Origin: Owenweeksia hongkongensis DSM 17368
GTDB lineage: Bacteria > Bacteroidota > Bacteroidia > Flavobacteriales > Schleiferiaceae
Direction of reading: 5' to 3'
DNA length: 64,000 bases
Assembly: GCF_000236705.1 (NCBI RefSeq)
Contig: NC_016599.1
Coordinates: 3,348,001 to 3,412,000, forward strand
The notes beneath the pieces were generated by a model, which did not search any database, was not told the origin of the DNA, and was given only the letters and a program-made list of their open reading frames with translations. Position 1 is the stretch's first letter. The number at the start of each line of letters is the position of its first letter. Position numbers and translations under genes: made by a program. This document shows, in pieces, positions 41,873 through 51,618 of the stretch.

Positions 41873-43429
41873 TTAGTTCTCGTGCATTACCACTTCGGCT
41901 TCGTCTCGGCTCATGTCTTTCTCTTCTTCCTCTGCACCATGTGTAAGGCGCTTTAGAGGTTTAAGTAAAGCAATTACCAAAAGACCAAATAGAACGGTGA
42001 AAATGGTGATTCCTGCGAATATGGTGTACTCGCCATATTCGGCAGAGTTTTCACCAAGTATACCCGCTACTTTTCCTCCCAAACCTGTTGCAGCAAAGTA
42101 GAGACCCATCATAAGTGATGCGAATTTTGCTGGAGCCAGTTTGGTAATAAAGGATAGAGAAACCGGAGATGAACTCAATTCACCAATAGTGTGGAAGAAA
42201 TAAGCTAGCACCAACCAAATCATGCTAGAGCTGCCACCTGCTTCGTAATCTTTTACTGCCGCTACCATCCATACAAAACCTAATCCCATGATAATGGTAC
42301 CAACGGCCATTTTAAAAATTGAAGAAGCTTCCTTGCCTTTCATTTTTCTGCGTGCCCAAAAGCTTGCAACAGATACAGCAAATAGTGTGATAAAACCCGC
42401 GTTCAACCCTTGGAACATAGGAGTAGGAACTTCCCAGCCAAATAGCATTCTATCAGTTTTTGTTTCTGTGTAAACAGACATCAAACCACCGGCTTGCTCA
42501 AACGCTCCCCAGAATACAATTACGATAAGGAAAGAAAGTAGAAGTACAATAAAGCGGTCTTTATCCACTTTGGTTTTTAGCTCTTTGTAAATCATCATCA
42601 TCATACCTACCACAAGTGAAAGGAAGATAAATAGAGCTCCGTAACCCCAATGATCAACACCTTCAAAGGTGAAACCAGCATAAATGGACAAAGCCAATAG
42701 GACAACCACAATGCCTAAATGCAATGGTGATTTTAGAAGTTTTCCAAACAGTTCAGGAATAGAAACATCGTCAGCCTTACTTTCTTCAGTAGGCTTGTTA
42801 CCTACTCCTTCCAGATATTTTTGACCACCAATATACACGAGCAGTCCAAGAAGCATAGCAACTCCGGCCATACCAAAACCTGCATGCCATCCCCATTCAG
42901 CTACTACCAATCCTACAAGGGTTGTCGCCAAAAGTGACCCAAGGTTAATACCGATATAGAAAATGCTAAATCCTTTATCTCTACGGATGTCGCCTTTTTT
43001 ATAAAGACCACCCACCATAGTTGAGATATTGGGCTTAAGCATACCTACTCCTAAAATAATAAGACCCAGACCAGCAAAGAACGCCCAGTCTTGTTCAATG
43101 GCTAGAGTACCATGACCCAGCACCAGCGTGATGGCACCAAAGAGGACAGTTTTCTTTTGCCCTAGCAGCTTATCCGCGAGTATACCTCCGGGAATGGAAA
43201 CCACGTACACCAACATTACATACCATCCATACAATTGGTACGCCTGCAAGTCTGTCCAACCAAGGCCTGGGCCGTTGGGGTCAGTAGCGGTGGCAATCAT
43301 ATAAATTACAAGGATTGCGCGCATACCGTAGTATGAAAAGCGCTCCCACATCTCTGTTAAAAAGAGAACGTATAATCCTTTAGGGTGTCCCCAAAGTTCC
43401 TGCTTAGATGCTGCTATAGCGTTTGCCAT
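41873..43429 (-). CDS. POT/PTR-family proton-dependent oligopeptide transporter
   Basis: The 518-residue protein has 12 or more membrane helices. Family signatures are EMWERFSYYGMRAILVIYM at residues 27-45 (ExxERFxYY proton motif), GGILADKLLGQKKT, and FSIFYIGINLGSL (PTR2 motif). It imports di- and tripeptides with protons. The neighbouring DPP-IV gene (74 bp upstream, same strand) would supply dipeptides, so the pair probably works together in peptide use. Confidence 0.93.
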   Translation of the reverse strand: MANAIAASKQELWGHPKGLYVLFLTEMWERFSYYGMRAILVIYMIATATDPNGPGLGWTDLQAYQLYGWYVMLVYVVSIPGGILADKLLGQKKTVLFGAITLVLGHGTLAIEQDWAFFAGLGLIILGVGMLKPNISTMVGGLYKKGDIRRDKGFSIFYIGINLGSLLATTLVGLVVAEWGWHAGFGMAGVAMLLGLLVYIGGQKYLEGVGNKPTEESKADDVSIPELFGKLLKSPLHLGIVVVLLALSIYAGFTFEGVDHWGYGALFIFLSLVVGMMMMIYKELKTKVDKDRFIVLLLSFLIVIVFWGAFEQAGGLMSVYTETKTDRMLFGWEVPTPMFQGLNAGFITLFAVSVASFWARRKMKGKEASSIFKMAVGTIIMGLGFVWMVAAVKDYEAGGSSSMIWLVLAYFFHTIGELSSSPVSLSFITKLAPAKFASLMMGLYFAATGLGGKVAGILGENSAEYGEYTIFAGITIFTVLFGLLVIALLKPLKRLTHGAEEEEKDMSRDEAEVVMHEN

Positions 43430-43502
43430 AAGTATATTTTAAAAGTGTATTTGTTGTTTTTGTTCGTCCAAACGAGCGCGCCAAAATATCAAAATTCCCG
43501 CA

Positions 43503-45686
43503 CTATAGGTTTTCCAAAATGAAATCATTCATCATTTTGTAAAGGTGGAAGCGCGTGTTGCCACCATATATTCCGTGATTCTTGTCTGGGTAAATGAAAA
43601 GGTCAAATTGCTTATCGGCTGCTACCAGTGCACTAACCATACGCATGGTGTTTTGCACGTGCACATTATCATCGGCTGATCCGTGTACCAAAAGATATTT
43701 TCCGCGCATTTTTTCTACGTGGTTGATGGGCGAATTGTCATCGTATCCGTTACCGTTGTTTTGTGGGGTATCCATGTAGCGCTCAGTATAGATGCTGTCA
43801 TAAAATCTCCAGTTGGTAACAGGAGCCACGGCAATGGCCATTGTAAATACTTCGGCACCCTTGGTAAGGCCCAAGCTGCTCATGTAGCCACCATAGCTCC
43901 ATCCCCAAATCCCGATACGGCCTTTGTCTACATAAGGAAGTCCGCCTAAATATTTGGCTGCCGAAATTTGATCTTCGATTTCATATTTCCCCAATTGCTT
44001 GTACGTAACGGTGCGGAAATCGCGACCACGAGCGCCAGTACCTCTATTGTCTACGGATACTATAATGTAACCTTGGTTGGCTAAGCTTTGGTAATAAAAG
44101 TGGTTGAAACCATCATATTGATTTTTCACAGTTTGTGATCCAGGGCCACCGTACACAAACATAAGTACAGGATACTTTTTGCCTTCTTCAAAGTTTTGAG
44201 GCTTTATCATCCAGCCGTTAAGTTCGGTTCCTTCTTCATTTTCAAACTTGAAGAAATTCTTTTGAGCGATGTCATATGAGCGCAGTTTGGTTTTAAGCGC
44301 AGCATTGTCAGTGATGGTTCTTAGTACTTCACCTTTACTATTGTGCAAAGTTTCCAGCGTTGGCACATCCTTACTAGAATAGGTGTTGATGTAAAATTTG
44401 AAGCCATTGCTAAATTCAGCATCGTTCCAGCCCTTTTGTGTAGAAAGCTTTTTCTTTCCACTTCCGTTTAATTTGATGCTGTAAACTGCTCGCTCCATTG
44501 GCGATTCTTCAGCAGCTTGATAGTAAAAAGTTTTGCCATCTTCATCAAATCCGTAAAACTCGGTTACGTCCCAATTTCCTTTGGTGATTTGCTTTTTAAT
44601 AGAACCATCCTTACCCATATGGTAAATATGCATAAAGCCATCACGCTCGCTGGTCCAAATAAAACTGCCGTCTTTCAAAAATCTAAGGTTGTCGTTAATC
44701 TCAAGGTAAGCAGGAGCATTTTCCTGATAAAGCACATTTGCACCAGCACTTTTAGCATCTACTTTCCAAAGGGTAAGCTGATTTTGCAAACGATTCATGC
44801 TGTAAATTACCAGCTCATCATCTTCTGTAGTCCACTTTATACGTGGAATGTATTCGTAATCATTTGTCAATTCTACCTTAGTGTCAGCCTTCTTTTTTAC
44901 ATCAAAAAGGTGAATGCTTACATCACTATTTGGTTCACCTGCTTTTGGGTATTTAAATTCATCTTCTGATGGATAAAGACCTTTACCATAGATGTCCATG
45001 GTAAACTGTGGAACTTCCCTTTCGTCAGTCTGATAATAGGCTATGTAATCTCCGTCAGGAGACCACTCAAAACCTTTGTGAAAGCTAAATTCTTCTTCGT
45101 AAACCCAGTCAACGGCACCAGCAATAAAGGCGTCATCTTCTCCTTTTCCAAAAGAAATAAGCTCACGACTGCCGCTATCAAAATCCTGAATGTGCAGACG
45201 ATTATCTTTTACAAAAGCTACTTGATTTCTCGTAGGTGAAAAAGTGGCCAATTGTTGTTTTCCTTCAGTTGCCAGTGAATCTAGCTTGCCATTTTTAAGG
45301 TCATAAACGTAGTAACGGCTTTTGCTGGAGTGGCGATAAATCGACTCCTGGTCTGTAGCCAAAAGAACTTTGTCTTCATTTGGGCTAAACTCATAATCCA
45401 CAAAATTTACACGCTTTCCGGTTTGCTCTTCAATTACATTTGCCGAAATAATAAGGCCTACCGATTCACCGGTTTTGTAGCTGAATTTTTCAAGTGTTGG
45501 GCCATTGTCTGTTTTGGTGATGGCGGTATAGTGTAGTCCGTCATTCATTGAATTTAAAGCTGAGGTACTGCGTGCTGCAAATTCATAGCGTTTCCACACA
45601 TCTTCAAGGGTAACTTTTTTACCTTGGGCGGAAGCTTGAAAGCACATTCCAACAAGCATTAGTACAGAAAATGTAGTCCTTATCAT
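43503..45686 (-). CDS. Dipeptidyl peptidase IV (S9B)
   Basis: The 727-residue protein has a signal peptide (MIRTTFSVLMLVGMCFQASA) and an N-terminal eight-bladed propeller domain. The double-Glu motif DWVYEEEFSF binds the substrate N-terminus. The catalytic triad is Ser597 in GWSYGGYMSS, Asp in SADDNVH, and His704 in DKNHGIYGG. It releases X-Pro/X-Ala dipeptides in the periplasm. Next to a POT transporter, it fits a peptide-scavenging pair. Confidence 0.94.
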   Translation of the reverse strand: MIRTTFSVLMLVGMCFQASAQGKKVTLEDVWKRYEFAARSTSALNSMNDGLHYTAITKTDNGPTLEKFSYKTGESVGLIISANVIEEQTGKRVNFVDYEFSPNEDKVLLATDQESIYRHSSKSRYYVYDLKNGKLDSLATEGKQQLATFSPTRNQVAFVKDNRLHIQDFDSGSRELISFGKGEDDAFIAGAVDWVYEEEFSFHKGFEWSPDGDYIAYYQTDEREVPQFTMDIYGKGLYPSEDEFKYPKAGEPNSDVSIHLFDVKKKADTKVELTNDYEYIPRIKWTTEDDELVIYSMNRLQNQLTLWKVDAKSAGANVLYQENAPAYLEINDNLRFLKDGSFIWTSERDGFMHIYHMGKDGSIKKQITKGNWDVTEFYGFDEDGKTFYYQAAEESPMERAVYSIKLNGSGKKKLSTQKGWNDAEFSNGFKFYINTYSSKDVPTLETLHNSKGEVLRTITDNAALKTKLRSYDIAQKNFFKFENEEGTELNGWMIKPQNFEEGKKYPVLMFVYGGPGSQTVKNQYDGFNHFYYQSLANQGYIIVSVDNRGTGARGRDFRTVTYKQLGKYEIEDQISAAKYLGGLPYVDKGRIGIWGWSYGGYMSSLGLTKGAEVFTMAIAVAPVTNWRFYDSIYTERYMDTPQNNGNGYDDNSPINHVEKMRGKYLLVHGSADDNVHVQNTMRMVSALVAADKQFDLFIYPDKNHGIYGGNTRFHLYKMMNDFILENL

Positions 45687-45734
45687 ATTTGGATTTTTAA
45701 TAAAAGATTGACGAAAATAGAATATTTACAAGAG

Positions 45735-47138
45735 ATGCACTACAATAGTATCACTCCGGAGCTGAGTAGCAAAATTGAAAGGGTAGTGGGCAAAGATAAT
45801 GTCTACACCTCAAATGAAGACCTTGAGAAATACTCACATGATGAAACTGAGGATTTTAGCTTTTTGCCAGAGCTTGTGGTAAAGCCGGCTTCAGCGGATG
45901 AGGTGGCGACTATTCTCAAGATTTGTACAGAGCATAAAATTCCGGTTACCCCCTCTGGTGCAAGAACGGGGTTGAGCGGTGGAGCACTTCCTCTATTTGG
46001 AGGTGTAAACCTTTCGCTGGAGCGAATGAATAAAATTATTGAAATAGATGAGCGAAATCTTCAAGCTACCGTAGAGCCAGGGGTTATCAATCAAGTGTTT
46101 CATGAAGCATGTAAAGAGAAAGGCCTTTTTTACCCACCTGACCCAAGTAGCTGGGGAAGTTGTTTTTTAGGTGGCAACCTTGCCCTAAATGCTGGTGGCC
46201 CCAAAGCGGTAAAATATGGAGTGACCAATGCTTATGTTCTAAATCTTGAAGTAGCTCTGCCCACGGGAGAAATAATTTGGACCGGAGCCAATGTTTTAAA
46301 GAACAGTACAGGTTTTAACCTTACACAACTTATGGTGGGAAGTGAAGGAACACTTGGTGTAATCACTAAAGCGGTGTTTCGACTAATTCCTTACCCAAAG
46401 CAAAACTTGTTGATGTTGGTTCCTTTCGCTTCCGCGGAAAAAGCATGTGAAGCTGTATCTGCAATTTTTAGAGCAGGAATCACGCCAAGCGGCATGGAGT
46501 TTATGGAGCGCGATGCTATCGATTGGACTCTAAAATATGTGGAAGATGTTCAGCTTCTCATTGGCGAAGAAGTGCAGGCGCATTTATTAATAGAGGTAGA
46601 CGGAGATCATGAAGAAGTGCTTTTTAAAGACTGCGAAAAAATAACAGAAATAGTAGCAGATTTTGATGCAGGAGAAGTGCTATTTGCTGATAACCAAAAT
46701 GATAAAGATGCCTTATGGAAATTGAGGCGAAGAGTAGGAGAGGCCGTAAAGTCAAATTCTGTATATAAAGAAGAGGATACCGTGGTGCCAAGAGCTGAAT
46801 TGCCCAAACTACTAAAAGGTGTAAAAGAGATTGGTGCGAAGTATGGTTTTAAGTCTGTGTGCTACGGCCATGCTGGTGATGGCAACTTGCACGTAAACAT
46901 TGTAAAAGCCGATATGAGTGACGATGCCTGGGAAAATGAACTGCCCAAAGGCATCCGTGAAATATTTGAATTGGTAAAAAGCCTTGGGGGAACCATAAGT
47001 GGCGAACATGGAATTGGTTATGTTCAAAAAGATTATCTCGATGTGGTTTTTTCTGATAAAGTGCTTGATTTGCAAAGGAGTATAAAGCAAGCTTTTGACC
47101 CTGCTGGAATTATGAACCCGGGGAAGGTGTTCAATTAA
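45735..47138 (+). CDS. FAD-binding oxidase, glycolate oxidase GlcD / D-lactate dehydrogenase type
   Basis: The ATG at 45735 gives 467 residues. A TTG at 45708 would add nine. The FAD_binding_4 domain has PVTPSGARTGLSGGALPLFG and later the STGFNLTQLMVGSEGTLGV segment. The FAD-oxidase_C domain has CYGHAGDGNLHVNIV and TISGEHGIGY. The enzyme oxidises a 2-hydroxyacid such as glycolate or D-lactate. No GlcE/GlcF subunits are adjacent, so a single-subunit role is likely. It is divergent from the DPP-IV gene. Confidence 0.9.
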   Translation: MHYNSITPELSSKIERVVGKDNVYTSNEDLEKYSHDETEDFSFLPELVVKPASADEVATILKICTEHKIPVTPSGARTGLSGGALPLFGGVNLSLERMNKIIEIDERNLQATVEPGVINQVFHEACKEKGLFYPPDPSSWGSCFLGGNLALNAGGPKAVKYGVTNAYVLNLEVALPTGEIIWTGANVLKNSTGFNLTQLMVGSEGTLGVITKAVFRLIPYPKQNLLMLVPFASAEKACEAVSAIFRAGITPSGMEFMERDAIDWTLKYVEDVQLLIGEEVQAHLLIEVDGDHEEVLFKDCEKITEIVADFDAGEVLFADNQNDKDALWKLRRRVGEAVKSNSVYKEEDTVVPRAELPKLLKGVKEIGAKYGFKSVCYGHAGDGNLHVNIVKADMSDDAWENELPKGIREIFELVKSLGGTISGEHGIGYVQKDYLDVVFSDKVLDLQRSIKQAFDPAGIMNPGKVFN

Positions 47139-47247
47139 GAGCAAATACCGATAAATTGTCGAGTATTACCTTATAATAGTTTGAAGTGTTTTTCCTACGT
47201 TTTTTTTAGTAGTCTTGTGAAAAATTCAACTAACATAAATATACTGT

Positions 47248-49671
47248 ATGAAAAAATCACTACTTCTATTAGCACTCTCACTTTTTGCTTCTAGTACTTT
47301 TGCAAGCCATGTTTTAGGTGGGGAAATCACCTGGGAGAAGACATCTACTGGTCAGTTTATTTTTGAGTTAAGACTTTACAAAGAATGTGGAGGAACTGCG
47401 GCTGGTCTGGGTTCTATTCAAACAATAATAGGGCCCAATGATACTATTACGGTTTCGTTGCAAAGTCAATTGGATATTTCTCCAGTTTGTTTAGGTTCTG
47501 GTCAAATTGCTTGCAATACATCAACTACAGGGCAAGGTGCGGTAGAAATGTTCACCTATAGAAATACAACCCCCGTAACGCTCACAGGAGTGCCTCCAGC
47601 GGCTGGTTGGGATTTTTATTTTAGTCATTGTTGCAGACCTGCTGGAATCGTTAATTTGACAAACCCCACAAGTGCCGCCTATTTTTTAAAATCCACAATG
47701 TACCCAGGCGCAGCCTCTAGTTCACCGAAATTTACGCGCACGGTAAATCAGGTTTTAACGAACTATAACAGTACTTACATAGTGCATGCAGAGTCTGATA
47801 ATATGGAGGATTCTCTTTATTATAATTTAGTTCCAGCGAGGTCGTCTCAAAGCGGTTTGGCTTCTTACAGTCCGGGGTATAGTGGTTCAAGTCCGTTTCC
47901 AAGCTCTTTAACAAATGCTGGGAACGGAGCAGTCTCCATTGATGGTAATACAGGTTTGATAACATATGATATACAAGTGGCGACAAATGGAAGTTACGTG
48001 CTTGCTGTAGAGGTGGAACAATGGAGAAACGGTACATTGTTTAGTAAAGTTTACCGTGATTTCTCGGTTGTATATGGTGGAAGTTCTGCCACCAATTCAA
48101 GCCCTATTACCTATATCGATACCTCAGTGTACAAGGCCGTGACACAATTGTCTCCATACGCTTATAAAGCTATTGTAACTGTTGGTGATACTTTGGACTT
48201 TAGCATGGGAAGTACTGACACGGATATAAATCAATCTACATTGCTTCCACAGCAAATTGCGTTTGATGCCTTTGGCTCAAGTTTAGATGTTTCGTACAGT
48301 TTTACTGGAATTTCAGGAGGAGCATTAGTTAGCCCTGTAGCTCCGCAAGTTGGGTATGTTAAAAGTTTAAATAATAATATCAACTTCAATTGGGCAGTAA
48401 CTTCAGCTCATTATAGTGCTTCCAACAATTCACACTTTTTTAATTTTAGTTTTAGAGACGATCATTGCCCGTATCCGGGAGTTTCCAACATAACCCTTCA
48501 GGTGGTTGTGCGGAAAGCTGCCGAAATTTCTGCAGATACTCTATCAATATGTTTGGGAGATTCAGTGATGCTTGAAGGATATACCAAAAGCGGTAATTAT
48601 TCTTGGATGCCAACTGCAGGCTTGTCTGATCCAACTGTGGCTAGCCCAAAGGCATCACCAAGTGCATCGGGTTATTATTATTTGAATGATCCGGTAAATG
48701 GTGTTAGTGACTCGGTGTACGTGGAAGTAACAAGTCCGGCTGCATTTACTCTAGTCCAAAATGGAGGCTTAATTGAACTGACTGATGCTAATCCTTCTAC
48801 TAGCACTATTTGGTATTATAATGGTGTTCCATTTTACTATCCCCATGATACTCTGCCCATTTTAGGGTATGGTAACTATTGGGTAAAGGGTGAGGTAGGA
48901 GCATGTACCTTATTCTCTGATACAGTAACTATTAATACCGGTTCTTCCTTTTCAGTTTCTGACCCAAGTATGGGAAACTATAATGGTACTAATTTACCAG
49001 TTGCGGGAAGTCATGGAATGACTTTCAACTTGAGTCAATCGGCCAACTTACAGTCGGTAAGTATTCCTGGTTTGATGGATTTGTTTGCAAAAAAATCCAG
49101 CGGTTATAATTTAAACCTTAAGGTTTATGATGCTAATCAAACGGAGGTTTATACTACTGATGTTACTCTACAACGCCCTATGAATGGGCTGGTTACTATT
49201 CCGGTGAATTATAGCCTTTCTGCAAATACAGATTATACCGTGGTAATAAGTGGTGATTCCGCATACACTTTTAGTATGCTCGAAAACTTAAGCTATCCGA
49301 TGACTCCATTTAATAATGGAATTACAGTAAAGGGGTCATATGAAGGGAGCTTTGAGCAATTCCCAACACAGCCTTCAAGCTATCTACTCCCATTTACATT
49401 AAATACAGATGTTCAGGTGGTAAGCATAAATGAAAATGAGGCTCCAAGTTTTAGGATTTATCCAAATCCTGTAGCTAACCATTTTACCGTGGAAGGATTA
49501 ATAGGAAAAAGTGAAATTCAAATTGTGGATGTAAACGGAAAGTTGGTTTCTGAAATAAGCTCTGTAGAAAATGCGATAACCGTAGAGAGAGGCGATTTAT
49601 CTGCAGGAATGTATTTTGTTAAAATATCAGATTCAAATACTACATCGATACAGAGGGTGATGTTTGAGTAA
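47248..49671 (+). CDS. Large secreted T9SS type A surface protein, paralog 1
   Basis: The 807-residue protein has a signal peptide (MKKSLLLLALSLFASSTFA). Its N-terminal domain begins SHVLGGEITWEKTSTGQFIF and is shared with the next gene (GSHSIGGTISWENVGPNQFV). Central beta-rich, PKD/Ig-like regions contain SLCLGDS-type wording (LSICLGDSVMLEGY). The C-terminus is a T9SS type A sorting domain (IYPNPVANHFTVEGLIGKS ... LSAGMYFVKISDSN). It probably acts as an adhesin or surface-layer component. The last 66 bp are almost identical in DNA to the next gene. Confidence 0.8.
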   Translation: MKKSLLLLALSLFASSTFASHVLGGEITWEKTSTGQFIFELRLYKECGGTAAGLGSIQTIIGPNDTITVSLQSQLDISPVCLGSGQIACNTSTTGQGAVEMFTYRNTTPVTLTGVPPAAGWDFYFSHCCRPAGIVNLTNPTSAAYFLKSTMYPGAASSSPKFTRTVNQVLTNYNSTYIVHAESDNMEDSLYYNLVPARSSQSGLASYSPGYSGSSPFPSSLTNAGNGAVSIDGNTGLITYDIQVATNGSYVLAVEVEQWRNGTLFSKVYRDFSVVYGGSSATNSSPITYIDTSVYKAVTQLSPYAYKAIVTVGDTLDFSMGSTDTDINQSTLLPQQIAFDAFGSSLDVSYSFTGISGGALVSPVAPQVGYVKSLNNNINFNWAVTSAHYSASNNSHFFNFSFRDDHCPYPGVSNITLQVVVRKAAEISADTLSICLGDSVMLEGYTKSGNYSWMPTAGLSDPTVASPKASPSASGYYYLNDPVNGVSDSVYVEVTSPAAFTLVQNGGLIELTDANPSTSTIWYYNGVPFYYPHDTLPILGYGNYWVKGEVGACTLFSDTVTINTGSSFSVSDPSMGNYNGTNLPVAGSHGMTFNLSQSANLQSVSIPGLMDLFAKKSSGYNLNLKVYDANQTEVYTTDVTLQRPMNGLVTIPVNYSLSANTDYTVVISGDSAYTFSMLENLSYPMTPFNNGITVKGSYEGSFEQFPTQPSSYLLPFTLNTDVQVVSINENEAPSFRIYPNPVANHFTVEGLIGKSEIQIVDVNGKLVSEISSVENAITVERGDLSAGMYFVKISDSNTTSIQRVMFE

Positions 49672-49693
49672 GACTAGTTTTTGAACTTTATTT

Positions 49694-49731
49694 AACGTCC
49701 TGCTTCGAGCAATCGGATCAGGACGTCTTTT
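49694..49731 (+). terminator. Terminator after surface paralog 1
   Basis: Stem ACGTCCTG/CAGGACGT with a 16-nt loop, followed by CTTTTATT, 22 bp after the stop. Confidence 0.65.
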
Positions 49732-49832
49732 ATTAACGTCTGCTTATCAATGTTGGGCTTAAAATAATCTGCTTGTAAATATCTCATTGAAATGCTTAAT
49801 TATGTTATCACAAACAACCATAGTCCTATATT

Positions 49833-51407
49833 ATGAAAAATTTTTATGCCTCGGTATTTATTCTTTTTAGCGCATTTGCCTCTGGGTCCCATTCCATAGG
49901 CGGAACGATTTCGTGGGAAAACGTAGGTCCTAATCAATTTGTGTTTCAGTTAAAAAGAGTGCAGAAATGTTTAGGACCAACAGCATACCCTGCCAGTGTT
50001 CGAGATTTACAGACTCCTTTTGGGGTAATACAGCTAACTCTAAAAGAATCTAAGGGTTATACCCCCACTTGTGAATTAGCTCCAGGTTTGTGGTGCTATT
50101 CATTTAACTCGGTTTGGGCACTTACCACAATGGTTTATTACAGCGATACAATTACTGTGAGCGGTACTCCTCCGGCATCGGGATGGAAAATTTATTATTT
50201 AGAGGAAAGCCGCCCTTCAAGTACTATAAACCTGCAGGTAGGAGCCTCAGTTCAAACCGACATTTTTGCAATGATGTATCCCGAAACTGTATTGCATAAT
50301 TTGTCATCTCCTGATTTTGTGGATACCTATGCTGAAAGTATAACTCCCTATAATCAAACACTCACAAATCAAGCATTTTCAAATCAAAGTGGAGACTCTC
50401 TGTATTACAAACTGGTAGCGCCTATTTCGAATAATAGTAGTCCTTACACATTTACATCTGGCTACAATTATTTAACACCTTTTCCTACTGCTACGAATGA
50501 TCCGGCAAACGGCCCCATGGTATTTAATCCATATACAGGAGAAATTGAAGTAGATGTTCAAAATGCAACGGATGGTTACTACGGCTACACCGTGGCGGTA
50601 GAACAGTGGAAGATAATAGATAATGGGCAAATGACCTTACCGGTAAAAGTGAGCGAGGTAAGAAAAGATAATTTGATACCAGTCATAACTAACAATTCTT
50701 CAGTTAATACAGCTCCTCTTGTATCTATTGATACGGCCCTATATCGAAATGTTTATCAAGGAACAGCATCTGCTTATGGGGTAAAGGCTTCTGTCGGCGA
50801 TACAGTTCGGTTCAGGATACAGGCTATTGATACTGATTTGGATTCTAACTTTGTTTTACAAACAACCACTTTTGAGGCAAGTGGAGCGGCATTGGATAGT
50901 ACTTGGGGTGGCTGGGAATTATATAGCAGTATTCCTGAAATAACACCTGGGCCAGGTCAAACAGGTTTTGTGTCTTCTGGTAATAATGTGGTAGATTTTA
51001 AATGGTTTATATCTCCAGATTTGGTGGATAGTATAAGTAATGCTTATCACACTTTTAAGTTTAGCTTTACAGACAATAATTGTGACTTTAATGGGCGTAC
51101 AAGTATTTCTGTAGTAATAGGATTAGAGGCATTAAAAGACACAACTTCTTCAGGTGTTGGAGTAAGTGAATTTTATGATACCAATGTGAATATTTACCCA
51201 AACCCAGCTAAAGAAAGTTTTACGATAGACGGGCTTGTTGGTAAAAGTGTGGTTCAACTGTTAGATGTTCAAGGGAAGCTTATTAAAAGCTATACAGGTA
51301 CGGAGAGGAACCTTGAAGTACAAAGAGAAAATTTACCGGCCGGAATGTACTTTGTTAAAATATCAGATTCAAATACTACATCTATACAAAAGGTGATGTT
51401 TGAGTAA
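49833..51407 (+). CDS. Secreted T9SS type A surface protein, paralog 2
   Basis: The 524-residue protein has a signal peptide (MKNFYASVFILFSAFASG) and the N-terminal domain shared with paralog 1: the same SIGG-ISWE start, paired Cys, and later a DSLYYKLV segment where paralog 1 has DSLYYNLV. It lacks the central repeats of paralog 1 and goes straight to the T9SS type A domain (IYPNPAKESFTIDGLVGKS ... LPAGMYFVKISDSN). Tandem duplication with domain loss explains the pair. The final 66 bp show about four differences from paralog 1. Confidence 0.8.
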   Translation: MKNFYASVFILFSAFASGSHSIGGTISWENVGPNQFVFQLKRVQKCLGPTAYPASVRDLQTPFGVIQLTLKESKGYTPTCELAPGLWCYSFNSVWALTTMVYYSDTITVSGTPPASGWKIYYLEESRPSSTINLQVGASVQTDIFAMMYPETVLHNLSSPDFVDTYAESITPYNQTLTNQAFSNQSGDSLYYKLVAPISNNSSPYTFTSGYNYLTPFPTATNDPANGPMVFNPYTGEIEVDVQNATDGYYGYTVAVEQWKIIDNGQMTLPVKVSEVRKDNLIPVITNNSSVNTAPLVSIDTALYRNVYQGTASAYGVKASVGDTVRFRIQAIDTDLDSNFVLQTTTFEASGAALDSTWGGWELYSSIPEITPGPGQTGFVSSGNNVVDFKWFISPDLVDSISNAYHTFKFSFTDNNCDFNGRTSISVVIGLEALKDTTSSGVGVSEFYDTNVNIYPNPAKESFTIDGLVGKSVVQLLDVQGKLIKSYTGTERNLEVQRENLPAGMYFVKISDSNTTSIQKVMFE

Positions 51408-51408
51408 G
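51342..51408 (+). repeat. Near-identical 3' coding repeat (second of three)
   Basis: This segment, starting GGAATGTACTTTGTTAAAAT, matches 49606-49672 with about four substitutions and 53731-53796 more weakly. It encodes the end of the T9SS sorting domain. The coding sequences just upstream are much more diverged. Confidence 0.8.
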
Positions 51409-51502
51409 TTTAAAAACTAATCATTTAGTATACTTTCGCAGTATTGCGTTCAATCTAAACCACTCTCTTTAAATAATTGACTTCAAAAGCTTCACATATC
51501 AC

Positions 51503-51529
51503 ACCCCTATCCTTTCTTAGGATAGGGGT
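51503..51529 (+). terminator. Terminator-like hairpin, overlapping the start of the next gene
   Basis: A perfect 10-bp stem ACCCCTATCC/GGATAGGGGT with loop TTTCTTA, followed by TTTTATT. It could end paralog 2 transcription, 96 bp after its stop. It also falls within the presumed signal-peptide codons of the following frameshifted gene (start TTG 51477). Confidence 0.7.
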
Positions 51530-51611
51530 TTTATTGCTTATAGCTTTTACCTCTTGTGGGCAAAACCAGCCTTTCTTTACTTCGGATACTGAGTTTTCTT
51601 TGCCTTTTTTA

Positions 51612-51618
51612 GGGGGGG
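51612..51618 (+). repeat. Poly-G tract (G7) at a frame break
   Basis: T6-A-G7. The upstream frame ends in a stop 3 nt later (GGGGGCTTAA). Deleting one G joins it to the downstream frame as FLGGLNALH. Homopolymer G tracts of seven or more appear in the window only in this gene. Confidence 0.75.

Noticed and set aside
51503-51529. The hairpin as an inverted repeat of a mobile element end
   Set aside because: It has no partner end, target duplication or transposase. A T run follows, so a terminator is the better reading.
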